DNA of 64,000 bases from Paguma larvata (Eukaryota > Chordata > Mammalia > Carnivora > Viverridae), in assembly GCA_030068075.1 (NCBI GenBank), contig CM057824.1:130252414-130316413 (forward strand). The letters run 5' to 3'. The notes under the pieces were generated by a model. That model was not told the DNA's origin. It did not search any database and worked only from the letters and a program-made list of their open reading frames with translations. The translations under genes and the position numbers were made by a program. Shown one piece after another: positions 57,781 through 64,000 of this stretch (positions are counted from its first letter, which is position 1; every line of letters begins with the position of its first letter).

Positions 57781-58204
57781 TTGAGAACTAAAGTTCATTA
57801 ATCAAAGGAAGAAAAACTCAGAAGCACAGATATGTTTCAATGCTTCTATTAATTACAACTTTAGCTGCCATATTTCTTGAAAGAGGCAAAAGATTCTTGC
57901 AACATCAGAGGGAACCATGGATTCGAGCCTTGCTTCCATGAATTAGAAGGGTGTTATTTCCAGGCCATCATCAAAAACTCCTCTGTATTCAACTTTTAAA
58001 GCTAAATGTTAGGATATGAGTATTTTTTTAAACAATAACTTAGCCTGTTTCTTGTTCTAACTATTGTTTTTTTGTACTTTGATTTGACTAAGGCAATGTT
58101 TTTAGCCTGGGAGCAGCAAAGTTAGCTTACTAAAACGTAAATAGTAAATTTATCTTTTCAAAGTAGTGTAAAAGCAGTGCTTTCGTTACTGAGGCTGGTT
58201 GGGA
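57781..58204. other. Non-coding stretch
   Basis: No recognised feature. Confidence 0.45.
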
Positions 58205-58209
58205 TTGTG

Positions 58210-58254
<45 letters not shown>
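58205..58254. repeat. (GT)n microsatellite
   Basis: About 23 GT units with a single gc interruption near 58215. It is likely polymorphic. Confidence 0.96.
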
Positions 58255-58255
<1 letters not shown>

Positions 58256-58550
58256 AAAGAGAATTTTCAAATTAATTATTTTAATAATAGGGGGGTTTTG
58301 ACAAAATGTTAAAATATGGTGAAATGGAAGTTATCAAAACTATAATTATTATAAACATAAAAAAATAAAAGCATATTATTTATTATTTGAAAACTACCAT
58401 GGTAGTGTGAACATTTATGTTTTTTCTTACTCTTTGCCATTAGTTGAATTGTATTGTTTGCTTTTAAAATCATTTATTTGTCACAAAAATAATAGTTGAG
58501 ATTCAACATGAAAAGGAATAATGATATTCAATTATGAGACTGACATACAT

Positions 58551-58595
58551 GGTTTTAGCTTGCATAAAACAAGCTAAAACCTAAAGTTTTAGGTA
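58551..58595. repeat. Pair of adjacent small hairpins
   Basis: ggttttagcttg (58551-58562) pairs perfectly with caagctaaaacc (58570-58581) around a 7-base loop. Next to it, acctaaa and tttaggt form a second 7-base stem. The stems are too short for a microRNA precursor. Confidence 0.6.
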
Positions 58596-58929
58596 TTATG
58601 CATATTACAGACAAAGTGTAAATGTCTCCTGCTTTTGTGATTCCAGTCATTCTTTAGTATTATTTACTAACCTCTGGATTGATCTCTCAAAAATACTCAA
58701 AAAAGAAACAAAGTACTTGCAAACATTTTCAGACACAAATCATATGCTATTTCACGTAAGAATAGCCTTTTCCAATCTTTGAGAATCACTGTAGTTCATT
58801 CTGTTTTTACCTCTCTATAAGTAAATTTGAGCTGCAATTTTAACGGAAAAATTTTAAGCACGTATTTTAATTACCATTGTGTCATTAGGTACATATGTTA
58901 TTTTTCCAGATTCAATCATTTCATGATGT

Positions 58930-59062
58930 GGTACTCATGCTACTTGCTCTGTGGGCCTGGATCCACTCAGGAAGTTCAAGTCCACCTGGTTTAAGGTGGA
59001 GCTCAGGAGTCTCCTTTATATAAACTTCTCAGTGACCATTACGGACACTAAAACTTGGGAAA
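58930..59062 (+). mobile_element. MER5-like hAT fragment
   Basis: 'tgtgggcctggatccactca', 'caggagtctcctttatataa' and 'ggacactaaaacttgggaaa' resemble the right half of a MER5-type element. The left end is not clear. Confidence 0.5.
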
Positions 59063-59629
59063 TTTAATGCAAAGGAGGAAAAAATATTGTCTCTTTTTCT
59101 CTCTCAACATTATACTTTGAAACAAGTAGCTTATTGAAAATTCAATATCTAGTTATTCAAGATATATTTGAGGAGAGCTTCCTATGTATCAAAGGAGTTG
59201 TTGTGTAAGCATAAAGAAAATGGAGCCAGAAAAACACCTATGGAAAATTCACAGATCGATAAGTTTTTCAGGAAAATACCAATTAATAGAACAAGCTCAT
59301 AGTCAAATTTCTTCTGCAAATAAAAAAAAAAATGACACTTATGAGCTGACAGTGTTTTTTACAGAACACTGAATATTTGTAATCCATTAATGATAAGGAA
59401 CTTTGAACTCCAACTAAGCAAAAAGTTATCTCTACCCAAAAGTATTACATTCTGTTTATTAGATCAATATTACCAAAAGAGCAAAAAACAAAACTAAACC
59501 TCTACTCAATTATTATTATATTTTAAATTGCATCAATAAAAAATTATAGAAAAAAATGACACTTTTAATTCAAATTTTAAGAGGTCCTGAAGGGAACCCT
59601 TGGAAAGGATTCTCATGCAGTCCTAAGAA
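59063..59629. other. Non-coding stretch
   Basis: No recognised gene. Confidence 0.45.
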
Positions 59630-59785
59630 GGATAATATTTACAAGAATAACAACAGCAATTACAACTATTGTAGAATACATTGGGTAGTAGTAAGGTATG
59701 TAATCTTAGTTTTTCTTTCATTTTATAAGTGAGATATTAAAGAAATAATCTGCTCAAACTCTTACAGTTTGTAAATGGCAAAACT
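59630..59785 (-). mobile_element. Possible MIR fragment, antisense
   Basis: 'cattttataagtgagatatt', 'aagaaataatctgctcaaac' and 'tcttacagtttgtaaatggc' resemble reverse MIR, heavily diverged. Confidence 0.45.
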
Positions 59786-60329
59786 ATTAATTGAACGAAG
59801 ATCAGATACCTCTACTTATGTGTTCTTCTCTCTCTCATTAAATGGGCAGAAAATTTCCCTTAAAAAATTTAAAAACGGCTTGAAATCTTCTAAATTGGGC
59901 TCAGCTACATCGTGCCAGGAATCTTTACGGTCTTCTAGGAATTATGAAAAATATTAGAGACAGGGTTGATAAACCAAACCATGCTAAAATTCAAGAGAAA
60001 TTTTAAGGTAAGTGTAGATATCTCCTAGTCTTCATACTGCCCTCTTCAACCCACCAAACCATTTCAAGAGAATGAACTGTGTCTTGTGGAGTCTTCATAT
60101 TATGAAACTTCATAATCCTATGGAATCTCACAAAGATCTCTTTATAGAAAGCTATCATGCATTTGGAAGCAACTAAACACATCTTAACAGGGTTCATGTG
60201 TTTAATCTTCATTTAAATATATTTTTTTCTTAATTATTTGTTTCAGGCATGGTGAGAGGTATAGAAATGTGTTTTGAGCAAAATGGAAGCATTACCCTGA
60301 AGTAACTTCGGTTTATTTCAAAGGAGTAA
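59786..60329. other. Non-coding stretch
   Basis: No recognised gene or repeat. Confidence 0.45.
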
Positions 60330-60951
60330 GATGACAAAATTTAAAAAATGAACAAAATAAAATAAATACTCTGAAATAACAAACTAGATGATCGAATAGA
60401 AGAAAACGGTCAGGGAAAAACCTCTCTGGGAGATAAATTTACTGTGATTAATATGGTAAAGACTTACTAGAAAAGGTACATAACCTATAGGAAGAGAGAA
60501 GTATTTTAGCAAAGGGGGGGTTTATAAGAAAGGGGTCAAGTTGAAATGGTAGAATTAAAAATCATGATATCAACGATGAAGAATTTCTTCAACCATCTCA
60601 AAAGTAGGCTTGAAAATAATTCAGGGGAAATTATCCAAACTGAAACACAAAGAGAAAAATATTGGAAAAAAATTATATCTATAGGACAATATCAAATAGT
60701 CATGTTTAGAGTCCAAGAAGGAGAAGAAAGTTATTGATTGAGTGATTGGACAGAAAATCAGTAAGGATACAGAAGTTCAGACAATACTACTAAAAAGAAA
60801 AGAAAGGGAACAAAATAAAAATAGGACTAATAGAAAACAGACCACAATGTAATAAACTGAATATTATATTCATAATCACATTAAATGTAAATGGTTTAAC
60901 ATACTAATCAAGAATCAATATTAGCCAAAGTGGATTAAAAACCATGCCCAA
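60330..60951 (+). mobile_element. L1M copy A: ORF1 and start of ORF2, left part
   Basis: An ORF1-like stretch of 60546-60737 reads residues including 'EIIQTETQREKYWKKI' and 'FRVQEGEESY', matching the L1 ORF1 coiled-coil/RRM-region wording. ORF1 protein binds L1 RNA as a trimer. It is followed by text of the ORF2 endonuclease end ('attaaatgtaaatggtttaa', 'ccaaagtggattaaaaacca'). A SINE interrupts it at 60952. Confidence 0.75.
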
Positions 60952-61176
60952 GGGGCGCCTGGGTGGCTCAGTCGGTTGCGTGTCCAACTTCAGCTAAGGT
61001 CATGATCTCGCGGTCTGTGAGTTCGAGCCCCATGTCAGGTTCTGTGATGACAGCTCAGAGCCTGGAGCCTGCTTCGGATTCTGTCTCCCCCTCTCTCTGC
61101 CCCTCCCCCACTCATGCTCTGTTTCTCTCTGTCTCAAAAATAAATAAACATTAAAAAAAATTTAAAAAAATAAAAT
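60952..61176 (+). mobile_element. CAN-SINE, near-intact young copy in L1M
   Basis: The head 'ggggcgcctgggtggctcag', then 'tcatgatctcgcggtctgtg', 'agttcgagccccatgtca', 'cccctcccccactcatgctc' and a long A-rich tail. Perfect 15-base duplications aaaaaccatgcccaa lie at 60937-60951 and 61177-61191. It is the copy closest to the family form in this window, alongside the one at 46046. Confidence 0.97.
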
Positions 61177-61222
61177 AAAAACCATGCCCAAAATATATGC
61201 CGTATATAAGAAATTCGCTTTA
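61177..61222 (+). mobile_element. L1M copy A: ORF2 fragment, right part
   Basis: 'atatatgccgtatataagaa' and 'attcgctttattgtac' continue the ORF2 text interrupted by the SINE. Confidence 0.65.
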
Positions 61223-61224
61223 TT

Positions 61225-62465
61225 GTACAGGAGTTGGGGGGTGATCTCAGCAAAATGGAGGAATAAGAAACTCAAAACCACTCCCCTCTATAAAAGCAAT
61301 GAAAGAAACTGATCAAAATCAAGTATTTTTCGAAGTCTAAATAACTAAAGACTTGCAGCAAGACATAGAGTGCTTATTCAAAAAAACAAATACTGTGTGG
61401 TATTTTAACTTAATACCCCATTCCCGAGTTCAGCCGTATCTGAAAATAACAGCCCACATTCCTAGTACGAGAGGGAAGAGAACAGACCTCATTTGCAAAT
61501 AATTGTTATTATTACTGATTTTTCTTGTTTTTTTTCTTGTTTTTTTTGTTTTGTTTTGTTTTGACCTGTCTAATCATTCCTTGGATGATCAGTTCAAAAG
61601 TCTTGCATTTCACCTGACTCAGAACTGGCCCAGTGCTAAGGTTTCCTCTGTGGGTTGTCTGTCAAAAACATTTACAGGACAATGTTTTAGTCACAGCTGC
61701 CAGTGGTGATAAGTAAAAAATAGAGCAAATGAAGGACTAACTGAAAAGTTTGGGAGAAGTGGATGTTTAATGAAATGTTCATTAGGACTTTGAAAAGCCC
61801 CAACATATCCCTGGTACGCTGGATGTTCACACAAAGAGCCATATACATGCTGAGAAATGACCTGAGCAGGTTCTCATTACCCAACTCTGAATAACCTTGA
61901 GTCCATGTGGAGGCAGAAAGTGAATCTTAAGGCAAAGTTTTAAACTTCCTGAATGATGAAGTGCACCCCAACATACACAGAGAACCATTCAGCAAACACT
62001 GGAAGAATTTTTTGGTTCTAGATATTGAAGGTAATTCTATCCAATCATTAACAGACGACAAAGCTAATAGAACAGAGACTTCAGTGGCCAAACACAATTA
62101 ATACCGACTTTACAGAATTAGTAAAGAACAAGCATTGAACAAATAAACAAAAACAATCACATTAAGGAGCAACAATAAAAACCCATGGCAAAAAAGTGTA
62201 TCTGATTTCCAGTGTTTCTTATGTCCAGTGTTCAACAAAAAAAATGAAGAGGTGTTTAAAGTAATGAGATAGTATGGCCCATACACAGGAGGAAAAAATC
62301 ATTAATAAAAACTGTACTTGAGCAAGGCAGATATGAGAATTTCTAGACAGATACTTTAAATTAGCTATTTGAAACATGTTCAGCAAGGTAAAGAATACTA
62401 TGTCTTCAAAAGGAAAGTATGAGAATGATATGTCACTAACGACAGAATATCAATAACAATATAGA
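61225..62465 (+). mobile_element. Probable 5' region of L1M copy B
   Basis: The text after 'gatctcagcaaaatggagga' resembles an old L1 5'UTR/ORF1 start ('aaaaccactcccctctataa', 'aagcaatgaaagaaactgat'). It leads without a break into clear ORF1 at 62470. The T-rich run at 61510-61562 interrupts the resemblance, so this call is an inference from position plus wording. Confidence 0.5.
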
Positions 62466-62835
62466 AATTATAAAAAGGAACTAAATAAAGATTTTGGAGT
62501 TGAAAAGTATAACTCTAATGAAATAGTCAGTAAGGGGCTCAACAGCAGATTTGAACAGAAAGAATCAGCACACTTGAAGATGAGTCAAATGAAATTATTT
62601 TAAAAAAATTATCTAATCTGAGATAGAAATTATAATGAAGAAAAACGAACAGAGCCCAATACCTACGGGAAGCCATGGAGCATGTCAGCATATACATAAT
62701 GGGAGTCCCGGAAAGAAAGGAGAGAAAGAAGAAATAATTTTTAAAGAAATGGTCAAAAACTTCCCAAATTGGATGAAAAATATAACATTCCTTACATGTT
62801 TGGCAAACCCAAACCAGTAGCATATAGAAAGTATT
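62466..62835 (+). mobile_element. L1M copy B: ORF1 segment
   Basis: 'caacagcagatttgaacaga', 'agaatcagcacacttgaaga', 'catatacataatgggagtcc' and 'aaaacttcccaaattggatg' are ORF1 text in order. No intact frame. The minus-strand frame at 62539-62856 is its shadow. Confidence 0.8.
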
Positions 62836-62844
62836 ATACGCCAC

Positions 62845-63480
62845 AACATACTTCACTTTTCACAGGAATGCAAGGTTTTTTTCAACATACGAAAATCAAT
62901 CCATGTAATATAGAATGTAGAGTAAGGAAGAAAAGGATCATTACAATAGATGCAGAAAAAACATTTGACAAAACCCGGCATTTATTCGTGATAAAAACAA
63001 CACACTCAGCAAGCTAAGATTGGAAGGAAACTTCCTAGTCTGATACAGGGCATCTACAAAAGTCCATAGCTAATAGTGAACTTTTGGAAGCTTTCCACTT
63101 ACAATCTGGAGCAAGACTCAGGTGTCTGCTTTTGCCATTTCTATTCAATATTGTCCTATTCAATATTTTACAATATCGTTCCAGCCAGGGCGGTCGGGCA
63201 GGAAAATAAAGTAAAACATATAGATTGGAAAGGAAGAAGTAAAACTATATTTGCAGATGATAAGATCTTAAAGAATATATACACAACTATTAGAGCTTAT
63301 GAATTATTTCAGAAAAGTTGGAGATACAAAATGAACGCACAAAATCAGTTGTATTCTAGAGACTAGCCGTGAACAATGTAAAAAATGAAATTAAACAATT
63401 CCACTGACAGTACCATCAAAGAGCATAAAACACTTAAAAGTTAACAAAAAATTCTAAGACATATACTGAAATCCAGAGAG
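62845..63480 (+). mobile_element. L1M copy B: ORF2 reverse-transcriptase segment
   Basis: The text runs through 'ggaatgcaaggtttttttca', 'atacgaaaatcaatccatgt', 'acaatagatgcagaaaaaac', 'ttccagccagggcggtcggg' and 'agattggaaaggaagaagta'. Residues 'FADDKI' (around 63249-63266) preserve the two catalytic aspartates of the reverse-transcriptase active site. The frame is interrupted elsewhere, so it is inactive. The endonuclease part expected between ORF1 and here is missing. Confidence 0.85.
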
Positions 63481-63482
63481 TG

Positions 63483-63516
<34 letters not shown>

Positions 63517-63540
63517 TATATGTATACATTTGTATATATA
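63481..63540. repeat. (TA)n/(CA)n microsatellite
   Basis: tatatata and acacacac blocks directly before the antisense SINE, possibly grown from its tail. Confidence 0.9.
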
Positions 63541-63735
63541 AATGTTAATTTGAGAGAGAGAGGAAAAAATGCAAGTGGGGGAGGGGCAGACAGAGACGGA
63601 GACACAGAATCCTAAACAGGCCCAAGCTCTAAACTGTCAGCACAGAGCCCGACATAGGACTTGAACTCACGAACTGTGAGATCATGACCTGAGCCAAAGT
63701 TGGATGCTTAACCTACTCTGCCCCAAAGGAGCCCC
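63541..63735 (-). mobile_element. CAN-SINE, antisense, in L1M copy B
   Basis: 'aatgttaatttgagagagag', 'ggcagacagagacggagaca', 'ctgtcagcacagagcccgac' and a damaged inverted head ending 'ggagcccc'. Confidence 0.92.
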
Positions 63736-64000
63736 ACTATGAAGTATATTTTAAAAAGAAAATATCCTCATGGCAAATAAACACATGATAAAATGCATGA
63801 TGTAATAAGTGAGATGTAAATTACAGTCACAATAGAGACCACTACAAACCTATTAGAATTATGTTTTTTGTATACGGACAATATTAAATGCTAACAAGGA
63901 TCCAGAACAATTGAAATGTTCACGCATTACTCGTAGAACTGCAAAATGACACAGCCAGTTGAGAAAAGTCTGACAGTTTCTTATAAGGTTAAAATATATA
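63736..64000 (+). mobile_element. L1M copy B: ORF2 C-terminal segment, runs off the window
   Basis: 'tggcaaataaacacatgata', 'ccactacaaacctattagaa', 'gctaacaaggatccagaaca' and 'aatgacacagccagttgaga' follow the ORF2 C-terminal text. Compared with 63480, over a kilobase of ORF2 is missing. It is cut by the window end. Confidence 0.8.

Noticed and set aside
58551..58595. Possible microRNA precursor
   Set aside because: Stems of 12 and 7 bases are far too short for Drosha/Dicer processing.
62539..62856. 105-codon minus-strand frame
   Set aside because: It is the antisense shadow of an L1 ORF1 segment.

Overview
This window is mammalian nuclear DNA from a carnivore, very probably a cat (Felidae or another feliform). 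The strongest evidence is a set of about 28 tRNA-derived SINEs of the carnivore CAN-SINE (SINEC) family. Their bodies carry the feliform-type segment 'gctgacagctcagagcctgg', a CT-rich tract and an AATAAA-rich tail. A relatively young carnivore-type L1 fragment (9822-10929) fits the same conclusion. The DNA is AT-rich, with no CpG island, no convincing multi-exon gene and no tRNA, rRNA, operon, CRISPR or bacterial/phage feature. It reads as a gene desert or the interior of a very large intron. Sequence alone cannot separate those two.

Layout. 1-9.5 kb: AT-rich single-copy sequence with six SINEs, one MIR and an old L1 remnant, ending at an L2 piece. 9.5-12.6 kb: a SINE, a young L1 3' end inserted into an older L1, a polypurine tract, a second carnivore L1 3' end in antisense, and an ancient repeat. 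12.6-21 kb: mostly unique sequence with scattered SINEs, a MIR and an L1M 3' end. 21-24 kb: an antisense L1M split by a SINE, a MER5-like DNA transposon and another L1 3' end. 25-27.4 kb: a short SINE of a distinct subtype and a sense L1M 3' end split by a SINE. 29.5-30.2 kb: a TATA-bearing, LTR-like segment. 30-46 kb: MIRs, microsatellites, SINEs and long plain stretches. 46-52.8 kb: two SINEs within one antisense L1M, a low-repeat higher-GC patch with one candidate minus-strand exon (48641-48749), an L2, a hAT-Charlie MITE and a tail-to-tail SINE pair. 53.7-57.8 kb: a long L1M ORF2 ruin meeting an antisense L1M at its 3' end, an AT-rich inverted repeat and a further L1M. 60.3-64 kb: two successive broken L1M copies with recognisable ORF1 and reverse-transcriptase pieces, both containing SINEs.

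All long open reading frames can be explained as L1 ORF2/ORF1 remnants, SINE bodies read in either direction, microsatellites or chance. The biological content is a record of retrotransposition: target-site duplications let many insertions be dated relative to their hosts (SINE into L1M, young L1 into old L1, SINE into the duplication of another SINE). I found no clear new biological system. The items most worth a second look are the candidate exon, the LTR-like promoter-bearing segment, the tail-to-tail SINE pair, the nested L1 and the AT-rich inverted repeat.
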